From an uncultured Saprospiraceae bacterium (lineage in GTDB: Bacteria > Bacteroidota > Bacteroidia > Chitinophagales > Saprospiraceae): 41,597 bases of DNA. Under the pieces are notes generated by a model. That model was not told the origin of the DNA and did no database searches. It saw nothing but the letters and a program-made list of their open reading frames with translations. The DNA lies in contig CALJVJ010000157.1 of the NCBI GenBank assembly GCA_937974625.1, positions 1 to 41,597 of the forward strand. The letters are read 5' to 3'. Each line of letters begins with the position of its first letter. The first letter of the stretch is position 1. Positions 1 through 7,073 of the stretch are shown here, one piece after another. The position numbers and the translations under genes are program-made.

Positions 1-56
1 TATCTCAGTTTGGGGTGATAGAAGAATTGGTTTAAATCTTGAAATAAAGATTGTTT

Positions 57-112
57 CTCACAACAGCGCAACGTACTACCAAACATGCCTAAAAGCGTTG
101 TGTCGTTGTGAG
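57..112. repeat. Word-repeat hairpin, CACAACG type
   Basis: The left arm (57-73) and right arm (96-112) are 17 nt each and complementary at 14 of 17 positions. Both arms are made of repeated CACAAC/GTTGTG words. A related sequence lies at 14483-14702, so this looks like one member of a dispersed intergenic family. Function unknown. Confidence 0.5.
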
Positions 113-176
113 CAATTAAAAACTTCTAAAAGAATCGATATTATTCGAAGAATAAATTTTCGTGAGTTTTATAATA

Positions 177-210
177 AGCGCCTTCAATAAAGATTGAGGG
201 CGTTTCTTTT
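177..210 (+). terminator. Intrinsic terminator
   Basis: A 10-bp stem with one G-U type pair (179-188 with 193-202) and a 4-nt loop is followed by TTTCTTTT. It would end a plus-strand transcript coming from outside the window. Confidence 0.6.
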
Positions 211-241
211 ATACTGAAGTTGTCTAAAATTATTCTGAGCA

Positions 242-1852
242 TTATAAAAAATCCCGTTTAACTCGATTACTTTTTCGCAAAACGCGGAATAATAAAAAGA
301 CAAAAAAGGCTACTACTCCACCCGCATACTTTACCAACTGCATCTCTTGCTGTAGATAAAAAAGCCATGCAAAAACACTGCTTGCTATAAGTAAAATGGT
401 ATAAATCAATCCTTTCCCAAGATTTAACAAAAGCTCATTTTTAGCAGTAGCGCCCATTACTTGCACTTCGATTTCACCTCTTTGAACTTTTTTAAGGGTC
501 TTTCGAATATCACTAGGCAAGGATAAAGCATTGGCTAGAGATTTTTGGACTAAATCGGTGGCATATTTTACCAAATCTCCTCGTTCCCCTAAGATGAATT
601 TTTGGAAATAAGGTCGAACTACCTCTAGTGGATTGGTATGAATATCCAAAGTGTTGCAAATCCCTAATAGTAGTGTAATCATCCGATTCAGCAGGACATA
701 GTCCTTTGGGACTTGCATGGTGTTGGCTAGATTTTTCAATCCTATTTGAGAAGTCAAATTAAATAAGCTGTTATTAAAGGGGTCAACTTTTATATCTTTT
801 AGGCTTAAGCCATCAAATTGCACTTCATTTTGTAAAAAGTTTCTAAAAGCATCAATCACCTTTTCAGAAATCCGTTCGGCTTGTCTTTCGTCTGCTATGA
901 ACCCTAATTTTTTAAGCGATGTCACAATTCCATCTGTATCATTTTTAGCAGCCGCTTCGATTAGTTCCAATAGGCCTGTTCGAGTGTTTTGTTCCAAATG
1001 CGCCACCGCTCCAAAATCTAATAAAACAATCGTTCCATCTTCTTGTACCAAAATATTACCCGGATGTGGGTCTGCATGGTAAAATCCATCTTCAAAAACC
1101 ATCTGGCAATAGGCATGGACCAAGCGGTTCGCTATGTCTCTTCCTTCAAGCCCCCAAGCTTCAAGCTGTTCGGTATTGCTAATTTTCACCCCTTCATAAA
1201 AAGTAGTGGTTAATACTCTTTTGCTAGAATATTGGGGATGCAATTGGGGAACTTCAAATTTTTCCTCATTGATTAAATTAGCTTTGACCGCTTGCATAGA
1301 GGCTGCCTCTTGTACAAAATCCAATTCTTCTTCAATCATCTTACGCACTTGCGTATAGGCATATTCCATCCCTTTAATATCGTAAAACCTTGAAGCTAAA
1401 CGAGTTAACTTTTCCATCACGGTCAAGTCTACCTCAGCTATTTTTTCGATATTTTGATGCTGTACTTTGACGATGACTTCTGTTCCATCCTTAAGCGTAG
1501 CCCGATGTGCTTGGCCAATGGAAGCTGCTGCAACGGGTACTTTATTAAAATGAGTAAATAATTCATCAGGTGATTTTCCTAATTCCTCTTTAATACGCTG
1601 TTCTATTTCGGTGTAGGAACGGGCAGGGATTTGGTCTTGCAATGCTTCCAATGGTTTTTGGAATGCTTCGGGCAAAAAATTGGTTAGAATTGATAATAAT
1701 TGCCCAACCTTAATGAATAGGCCTTGTAGTTTAAGAATGGCTTCTTTAACAATTTCTGCATTTCTGATATGTAAATCGAGCAAACGTCGTTCATAGTATT
1801 TTTTGCCAAAGACTTTACTTTTCAAGCCTAACCAAATATAACTCCAGACCAC
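242..1852 (-). CDS. ABC1/UbiB-family atypical kinase-like protein
   Basis: Member of the ABC1/AarF/UbiB protein-kinase-like family, which acts at membranes in isoprenoid-quinone biosynthesis or lipid homeostasis. Visible motifs: the family KxGQ signature (K48, G50, Q51), the Ala-rich nucleotide loop AAASIGQ (108-114), the Lys of strand 3 (K129), an ExD-like EELDF segment (about 175-179), the catalytic-loop equivalent HADPHPGN (259-266) and metal-binding DFG (279-281). Two hydrophobic helices end the protein (about 485-530), as in UbiB. The called start is GTG. The frame stays open for 29 further codons upstream (1853-1939) with no ATG/GTG/TTG, and that stretch reads like a family N-terminus (NWRVRKAYWTAFR), so the true start may be a rare codon such as ATT at 1901-1903. 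The kinase-like fold is clear; the substrate is not known. Confidence 0.9.
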   Translation of the reverse strand: MVWSYIWLGLKSKVFGKKYYERRLLDLHIRNAEIVKEAILKLQGLFIKVGQLLSILTNFLPEAFQKPLEALQDQIPARSYTEIEQRIKEELGKSPDELFTHFNKVPVAAASIGQAHRATLKDGTEVIVKVQHQNIEKIAEVDLTVMEKLTRLASRFYDIKGMEYAYTQVRKMIEEELDFVQEAASMQAVKANLINEEKFEVPQLHPQYSSKRVLTTTFYEGVKISNTEQLEAWGLEGRDIANRLVHAYCQMVFEDGFYHADPHPGNILVQEDGTIVLLDFGAVAHLEQNTRTGLLELIEAAAKNDTDGIVTSLKKLGFIADERQAERISEKVIDAFRNFLQNEVQFDGLSLKDIKVDPFNNSLFNLTSQIGLKNLANTMQVPKDYVLLNRMITLLLGICNTLDIHTNPLEVVRPYFQKFILGERGDLVKYATDLVQKSLANALSLPSDIRKTLKKVQRGEIEVQVMGATAKNELLLNLGKGLIYTILLIASSVFAWLFYLQQEMQLVKYAGGVVAFFVFLLFRVLRKSNRVKRDFL

Positions 1853-2142
1853 TCTAAAGGCGGTCCAATAGGCTTTGCGAACTCTCCAATTTTTATTATA
1901 AATATTTGCCAGGGTGATAAGGTTTAGGGTTACAAGAGGTTATTAAAGGAAATTAAAAGTTATTATCGTCAAAACTAAGAAGTAGTTGTCAGTAGACAGG
2001 ATTTTACCATAAACAAACCAAAAAAGGAATTATTCTGTAAATACCCAAAATAACTTTCAGTAACTTTAAGAACCTTCAACAACTCAATTTTTCACATTGA
2101 ATTGATTTTGTGGGTAATATCAGTTATTAATTTTAATTGCTC

Positions 2143-2781
2143 TTAACAACCTCCATCAATTTCAAAAACAACAGGGGCATTCACCACCTGATACTGCAAA
2201 TTTACAACACTCGCATTGATAAAATGAATATTATTTTCTTGAACTTGTCCATAAGCTTCATGGATGTGTCCAAAAATAGAATATTTAGGTAGGATTTGGT
2301 CTATTCGTTGGCGCAACATTTCGCATCCAACATTCAGCGGGTGATAAGTTTGGTCCAAGATGCCATGAGGTGGGCCATGTGTTAATAAAATATCCGTATT
2401 GCTTGGAATGAGTTGCCAATGTTTATCAATAGCTTCGCCTCGATGTCTATTAAACGCCCATCTTCCAAAATGTGGTTGGATGGGGGAACCCCAAATATGG
2501 ATACCGTCAATTGAAACGCCACTATCATTCAGATAAGTTACATTGTCTGGAATCAATGCTGTTAGGTCTTCTTCGCTTGCCCTTTCAAAATAAAAATCGT
2601 GATTCCCAGCAATGAAAATTTTGTGGGTAAAATCTTGTCGACTAAACCATTGCACAAACTCCGTTACCTCATTCAGTCTTCCTCTTTTAGAAACATCTCC
2701 AGTGTGGATTAACATATCTCCTTTTGGTAAAGAAAGAAAATCATGCATACCATGTGTATCAGATATAGCGACTATTTTCAT
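2143..2781 (-). CDS. Calcineurin-like metallophosphoesterase
   Basis: A 212-aa cytoplasmic metallophosphoesterase of the MPPED/UPF0046-like branch. The dimetal site motifs are all present and in order: D8-x-H10 (SDTHG), GD (28-29), GNHD (59-62), H135 in THGPPHG, and GHIH (171-174). No signal peptide is visible. The gene lies 20 nt downstream of the smaller YeeE/YedE gene on the same strand, so it is probably co-transcribed with the sulfur-transport pair. The substrate cannot be read from sequence; relatives hydrolyse phosphodiesters such as cyclic nucleotides in vitro. Confidence 0.9.
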   Translation of the reverse strand: MKIVAISDTHGMHDFLSLPKGDMLIHTGDVSKRGRLNEVTEFVQWFSRQDFTHKIFIAGNHDFYFERASEEDLTALIPDNVTYLNDSGVSIDGIHIWGSPIQPHFGRWAFNRHRGEAIDKHWQLIPSNTDILLTHGPPHGILDQTYHPLNVGCEMLRQRIDQILPKYSIFGHIHEAYGQVQENNIHFINASVVNLQYQVVNAPVVFEIDGGC

Positions 2782-2801
2782 AAATTGATTATTAACACCT
2801 G

Positions 2802-3215
2802 TTAATGCGGCAATTTACTACGCAAAGCACCATAGGCTAAAGTTCCAAGCAAAGCACTAGCGATGACCACCAAAATAATTCCAAAACCATGGCCGACCAA
2901 CGTATAAAGTGGCCCTGGACAAGCACCAGTCATCGCCCATCCTAAACCAAAAAAAGTACCCCCAAAGATACTCGCCTTGTAGGTATTTGGCTTGTCTGCA
3001 AATGCAATCATATCGCCATAGGTATTTTTCAACCCTGTTCGTTTGATTAGCTGATGCATTAAAGCACCCAATACGACTGCTACTCCAATTATTCCGTACA
3101 TATGGAAACTTTGGAAACGAAACATTTCCTGAATTCTAAACCAAGAGATAGCTTCTGATTTGGTCATCACGATGCCAAATAAGATACCGACAGATAAATA
3201 TTTTAATAAACGCAT
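2802..3215 (-). CDS. YeeE/YedE (DUF6691-type) membrane protein, second half
   Basis: A 137-aa hydrophobic protein with about four membrane helices. It matches the short DUF6691/YeeE-YedE half-protein, including the Cys-containing motif GWAMTGACPGP (about residues 95-105). Full-length YeeE (TsuA) proteins import thiosulfate or related sulfur species through conserved Cys residues. Here the transporter is split into two half-size genes, this one 58 nt downstream of its partner at 3274-3864. Sulfur transport is inferred from the family; the exact substrate (thiosulfate, sulfite, sulfide-derived species) is open. Confidence 0.85.
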   Translation of the reverse strand: MRLLKYLSVGILFGIVMTKSEAISWFRIQEMFRFQSFHMYGIIGVAVVLGALMHQLIKRTGLKNTYGDMIAFADKPNTYKASIFGGTFFGLGWAMTGACPGPLYTLVGHGFGIILVVIASALLGTLAYGALRSKLPH

Positions 3216-3273
3216 TTTTTATAAGATTGAAGGTATTAAGTTCATCGTTCTCTTTATACCAAGTTTAGTAAAA

Positions 3274-3864
3274 TTAAAGTGCTAGAATTAATGGAAATAA
3301 TACGTGAGTCATCAATAATCCACCAATAAAAAAGCCGATTACAGCCACTAAAGAAGGTAACTGCAAATTAGACAATCCGCTAATTGCATGGCCCGAGGTA
3401 CATCCACCAGCCCATCGTGTGCCAAATCCAATCAAGAAACCGCCCAACACCATTAAAATTATGCCTTTCAAAGAAGCCAAAGTTTCAAAATTGAATAAAT
3501 CCATCGGTAAGTAACCGCTTCCTTCAGCTCTAGTAGAAGGGACATTTATACCTAATTGGGTCAAATCAGCTATTGTTGCCGCAGATAATTGTACAGGTTC
3601 GGGGCTGGCTAAAAAAGTAGAACCTATTCCACCACCAATAATAGAACCAAGGACAAAAACTAACAACCAATCATGTGATTTCCAATCATATTTAAAATAA
3701 TCGAAGGCGCTGCCTGCACCTCCTATAGCGCATAAAGCCCTAAAAGAGGAAGATACTCCAAAGCGTTTGCCTAAATATATTAAAAGGAACATCACCAAGG
3801 CAATCATTGCTCCAGAAATGGACCAATGCCAAGGTTGGCTAATAAATTCTATAACAGACTGCAT
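3274..3864 (-). CDS. YeeE/YedE sulfur-transport membrane protein, first half
   Basis: A 196-aa integral membrane protein with about five helices and the YeeE/YedE hallmark GTRWAGGCTSGHAISGL (about 149-165), whose Cys is the family's sulfur-relay residue. A second Cys lies in RALCAIGGAG. It is the first gene of a minus-strand set with the DUF6691-type half-protein and the phosphoesterase. The predicted promoter (TACCTTTG at 3905-3898) lacks a -33 TTG, and a Crp/FNR-like palindrome sits where a class II activator would bind. This suggests activator-dependent expression, for example in response to sulfur or oxygen/redox state. Confidence 0.88.
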   Translation of the reverse strand: MQSVIEFISQPWHWSISGAMIALVMFLLIYLGKRFGVSSSFRALCAIGGAGSAFDYFKYDWKSHDWLLVFVLGSIIGGGIGSTFLASPEPVQLSAATIADLTQLGINVPSTRAEGSGYLPMDLFNFETLASLKGIILMVLGGFLIGFGTRWAGGCTSGHAISGLSNLQLPSLVAVIGFFIGGLLMTHVLFPLILAL

Positions 3865-3897
3865 AAATATATTTTTTAGTATAAAAAAAAACTAAAG

Positions 3898-3905
3898 CAA
3901 AGGTA
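3898..3905 (-). promoter_or_regulatory. Predicted -7 box of the YeeE/YedE operon
   Basis: Read on the minus strand this is TACCTTTG, an exact match to the Bacteroidota -7 consensus TAnnTTTG, 34 nt upstream of the ATG. No TTG lies 19-21 nt further upstream, as expected for a promoter needing an activator. Confidence 0.5.
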
Positions 3906-3927
3906 ATAATCAAAATGTATTATTTAA

Positions 3928-3941
3928 GTGACCTATATCAC
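3928..3941. promoter_or_regulatory. Crp/FNR-type operator
   Basis: GTGA-N6-TCAC, a perfect inverted repeat matching the core of the Crp/FNR-family consensus. Its centre (3934.5) is 29.5 nt from the first base of the minus-strand -7 box. If that base is -12, the centre lies at -41.5, the classical class II activation position. The regulator gene is not in the window. Confidence 0.55.
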
Positions 3942-4277
3942 AAAAAATAAAATACAATAATTTCACTACCTTTGTCTAAGGAATGATACATTGATAAATT
4001 ACATTTTTATGCGTAGTTATTTTGAGGCTTTTCAACGAAGCAGAAGGATGAACAAACACCGTTTGTGAACGGCTCGCGGACGGGATGCCTAAAGTAGAAG
4101 AATGTAAATTTATTATTGAAATATTCCTATACTAAACTTGACTTTAAATTTGTTTAAAATAATTCAAATATCAGCCTTTCTAATATAGTTTCCTTCCTAT
4201 TGCTCAAACGACTTCCTATTCTATTGCTGTATGGTTTCAAGATTAATAGTGCCCCTAAAAAATATAAAATACATCTG

Positions 4278-5960
4278 ATGAAAAAAATAATACTCCTTCT
4301 ACTATTAATTCCTTTAGTTTTGGTAAAAATATCCGCTCAAGACTTAATTAGCCATACTTATCCCTTTACAGATGGGCCAGATAAAAATCCTATGAAAGGC
4401 TGGAACTCAGGATGGTGGGACAATTTTGAACCCGCTACCGTTGGTTTTCAATACCTAAAATGGAGTGAAATCGAACCAACAGATGATAATTTTGATTTTG
4501 GCGCAGTAGAGAATGTTATCAATAGACCAGGGTCCGCTGGAAGGCATCTTATTTTAAGACTTCATACCGACTGGGACGGAGAAAAAGCAACATCTGACGC
4601 TGCCCCAGCATGGCTTTATAGTAAATACGGGGTAAAAAGATTAAAAGCATCAAGTTCAAACAAGTACATTACGGATTATAATGACCCAAATTACATCAAT
4701 CAGGTATCGCAAGCTATTGAAGCATTGGCTGCACACTATGAGGACGACCCAAGAATATATGCGATACAATTAGGAGTCTTAGGATACTGGGGGGAATGGC
4801 ATACCTTTGGCTACAATGACGATAATTTCGAAATTGCCGATACGACCATGGAACAAGTTATAGCAGTTTACAAAAATAACTTTTCCAATAAGCGGTTGAT
4901 GGGTCGCTATCCTTGGCAAGCACCGCTTTCTTTAGAAAATAACATAGGGTTTCACAATGACTTTTTTCTTCCAAACAATGGGCACAGCAATGAGTTTACA
5001 CAATCGGTTTTCTGGGGCAAAAAATGGTTAGAAGGTCCTATTGGAGGAGAAGTTCCACCAATTAATGATACCGAATTAGAACAATTTAAAACTGCATTAT
5101 TCGGTACTGATGAAGGCATGGATATAATTGAAAAAGGGCATTATTCTACCATGAAAATTGGAGACAAAGAAAGACCATGTGAAGGTAATCTCAACGGGCA
5201 GAGATGCGAAAATTTTATGGCGATGCATCGAAAAATGGGGTATAATTTCCAAATAACTTCTGCTGTTTTTGCCGAAAATTTATCTGTAGCAGACAGCTTG
5301 AGTGTAGCACTAAACATCCATAATATAGGAGTAGCTCCAATGTACTATGATTGGACGGTACAATTTGCTTTGCTGAATCCTGATAATCAGCCTGTGGGTA
5401 TTTTTGACGCCCTTTATAACCTAAGTTCCATTCTAGCAGACGAGTCTATTTATTCCATTTCTTTGGCTTTCAGTATGCAGGATGTTCCTGTAGGTGATTA
5501 TAGGATTGCCGTAAGGATTATTCAACCACAAGCAGCCGAGCAAAAGCCAACACCTTGGGGGCTAGAAGCAAGAAATACTTACCTGCTTTTCGCAAACGAA
5601 ATCCCAACAATTGAGGGAGCATGGACTAATGATAATGCACTAATAGGCGGCTGGTCAATTTTAGGGGCTATTGCGACAACAAATGCTATAGCGACTTCAA
5701 ATAGTCAGGTTTTTGATAATACTAAGATAAGCGTCTATCCAAACCCCGCTATTGACCAATTATACATTGAAAACAATAGTTCCATGTTGTTAAAATCAAT
5801 AAAGTTTTATGGTGTTAATGGGCGTTTAATAAAAACGATGAACTTAGCCCCTAATTCTGCTCATCAATCCTTAAATATAATTGATTTGCCTGCAGGTGTT
5901 TACCAACTTATGATTGATTCAGAAAATAATCAAATACGGAGAAGTTTTGTGAAAAAATGA
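4278..5960 (+). CDS. Secreted DUF4832-type glycosidase-like protein, T9SS type A
   Basis: A 560-aa exported protein. The start at 4278 gives a clean signal peptide (MKKIILLLLL...ISAQ); an in-frame ATG at 4200 would add 26 unlikely residues. The mature N-terminal part (KNPMKGWNSG..., WSEIEPTDDNFDF, HLILRLHTDW, IYAIQLGVLGYWGEWHT) looks like a TIM-barrel with the acidic WGEW motif seen in DUF4874/DUF4832 and GH42-like proteins. The DUF4832-like beta domain follows (about 325-440). The C-terminus (SVYPNP...FYGVNGRLIKT...LPAGVYQLMI...RSFVKK) is a T9SS type A sorting domain, so the product should be exported across the outer membrane. The substrate is unknown, probably a polysaccharide. A terminator follows. 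Confidence 0.85.
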   Translation: MKKIILLLLLIPLVLVKISAQDLISHTYPFTDGPDKNPMKGWNSGWWDNFEPATVGFQYLKWSEIEPTDDNFDFGAVENVINRPGSAGRHLILRLHTDWDGEKATSDAAPAWLYSKYGVKRLKASSSNKYITDYNDPNYINQVSQAIEALAAHYEDDPRIYAIQLGVLGYWGEWHTFGYNDDNFEIADTTMEQVIAVYKNNFSNKRLMGRYPWQAPLSLENNIGFHNDFFLPNNGHSNEFTQSVFWGKKWLEGPIGGEVPPINDTELEQFKTALFGTDEGMDIIEKGHYSTMKIGDKERPCEGNLNGQRCENFMAMHRKMGYNFQITSAVFAENLSVADSLSVALNIHNIGVAPMYYDWTVQFALLNPDNQPVGIFDALYNLSSILADESIYSISLAFSMQDVPVGDYRIAVRIIQPQAAEQKPTPWGLEARNTYLLFANEIPTIEGAWTNDNALIGGWSILGAIATTNAIATSNSQVFDNTKISVYPNPAIDQLYIENNSSMLLKSIKFYGVNGRLIKTMNLAPNSAHQSLNIIDLPAGVYQLMIDSENNQIRRSFVKK

Positions 5961-6267
5961 AGTTTTGATTAGCGCTACTTTAAGACACAAAAAGGGCAAT
6001 TGTTCATCACAACTGCCCTCAAACAATCAATTATTTTTTTGGCTAAATCAATTATTCACTAACAAAAATTTACTTAGTAACGAGCAAAAAATAAGGTGGC
6101 CATTTAGAGATAAATATTTTGAGTCAAGACGAGGCATTTTTTGAAGGATGAAGGAATGTAAATTCCTGAACCGCGGCAGCGGATGGGCTGCCAGCTATTG
6201 CAGAGAAAAATAACGAAGTAATGGCTCAAAAGATTATCTAGGAAATGTTCATGTTATTCTTTACTCG
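5961..6267. other. Intergenic region with repeat-like segment
   Basis: Besides the terminator, the segment about 6115-6240 is GC-richer than its surroundings and shares scattered words (TATTTTGAG, GAGGC, GAAGGATGAA, CGCGG, CGGATGGG-like) with 4010-4110. This suggests two diverged copies of a dispersed element. No open reading frame of note. Confidence 0.4.
5993..6041 (+). terminator. Intrinsic terminator after the glycosidase-like gene
   Basis: An 11-nt arm (5993-6003) pairs with 6009-6019 with a single mismatch around a 5-nt loop. A T-run (6034-6040) follows after a short AT-rich spacer. It lies 33 nt after the stop codon. Confidence 0.6.
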
Positions 6268-6660
6268 TTACTTAAATATTTTAGCAAGACAATTATGTTT
6301 ATCCGGTGTATTCCGAACGACAATAATGTCTGTGTTTTCTAAAGGTTCCATCGTCAATCCTAAAACTTGGTCGGTATCTCTTGGAAATTCAAAATTATCC
6401 ATACTAATCGTTTTATAAGTAGCATGCTCTACCACTAATCGATATTGACCATCCGCTAAATCATCCACAATAAAATACCCATCCGCATCGGTTTGAATCG
6501 TCTTGGTTAAACGAACATCTTGTTCATTCTCTAAGGTAATGGTAGTAGCAGTTAAACTTTCTCCCGATTCATTGCTGATACCTCCTTCAATAGTATTTTG
6601 AGCAGTTAAAGAAAAATTACCAAGTAAACCGATTAATAGTAAAGTGATTAAATTTTTCAT
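6268..6660 (-). CDS. Secreted carboxypeptidase-regulatory-like domain protein
   Basis: A 130-aa exported protein with a signal peptide (MKNLITLLLIGLLGNFSLTAQ). One Ig-like CarboxypepD_reg domain follows: GGISNESGESL...TIQTDADGYFIVDDLADGQYRLVVEHATYK. In Bacteroidota this module usually begins TonB-dependent receptors or large outer-membrane proteins. Here it stands alone, followed only by a short tail with one Cys (HNCLAKIFK). It is probably periplasmic or surface-associated; function unknown. The gene is monocistronic, facing away from 7074. Confidence 0.75.
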   Translation of the reverse strand: MKNLITLLLIGLLGNFSLTAQNTIEGGISNESGESLTATTITLENEQDVRLTKTIQTDADGYFIVDDLADGQYRLVVEHATYKTISMDNFEFPRDTDQVLGLTMEPLENTDIIVVRNTPDKHNCLAKIFK

Positions 6661-6866
6661 AATGGATGTTTTTTGACAGTTACGGGTGATTATTTAATAA
6701 TTCAGTTGGTTCAATGTTTTTTTCAGTATGTGATTTCTTGATTATAAAATTATAATTAAACCAACTTTTAATCCACATAATTCCCTTCAATTGAAAAAAA
6801 TGAGCGGTGAACTGTAATAATTGTGTTTTAAGCAGGAAAGATGTGACCAGCAATGATTAATTTGGG

Positions 6867-6970
6867 TCTCTGACAAATCCTGTGATAAAGTCGTTTCAAT
6901 TCCAATTTTTTTCTCTCCTTTCAGTCAGAAAAAAGCTTGAAATTAAATCGACCACGGAATTTGTCAGAGA
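6867..6970. repeat. Long imperfect inverted repeat
   Basis: The outer 18-nt arms 6867-6884 and 6953-6970 match at 16 of 18 positions when one is reverse-complemented. Inside, a second weaker inverted pair (about 6888-6911 with 6930-6952) continues the stem, so nearly the whole 104 nt can fold into one hairpin. It sits about 40 nt upstream of the predicted promoter of the 7074 gene. It could be a regulatory element or a small mobile hairpin. Confidence 0.55.
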
Positions 6971-7009
6971 ACGATAAATTTTAAGGAAATTTTAAAGGAT
7001 AAGGAATAG

Positions 7010-7017
7010 TATATTTG
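7010..7017 (+). promoter_or_regulatory. Predicted -7 box for the 7074 gene
   Basis: TATATTTG matches the Bacteroidota TAnnTTTG consensus, 57 nt before the ATG. No clear -33 TTG at the expected spacing. Confidence 0.4.
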
Positions 7018-7073
7018 CCTATTTAAAGCGTTATAGTTATAGAAAAAAGAATTACTTATAAACAACACTTCAT

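Larger units (their letters stand above)
1..241. other. Left-edge intergenic region, possible gene end
   Basis: This stretch holds no complete gene. A plus-strand frame running in from the left stops at 33-35 (reading ...SQFGVIEELV), and a second frame stays open from base 2 to about 190 but crosses a hairpin, so the last codons of an upstream gene may lie here without being assignable. It also holds a word-repeat hairpin (57-112) and an intrinsic terminator (177-210), both listed separately. Confidence 0.4.
3865..4277. other. Divergent intergenic region
   Basis: This holds the promoter and operator of the YeeE/YedE pair (3898-3941), a second -7-like box facing right (TACCTTTG, 3967-3974), and a GC-richer segment (about 4010-4110) that partly resembles the one at 6120-6240. 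An in-frame ATG at 4200 precedes the glycosidase-like gene, but the signal peptide argues for a start at 4278. Confidence 0.5.
6661..7073. other. Divergent intergenic region with long imperfect hairpin
   Basis: This separates the divergent genes at 6660 and 7074. It contains the long inverted repeat 6867-6970 and a predicted -7 box (TATATTTG, 7010-7017). Nothing coding is visible. Confidence 0.5.
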
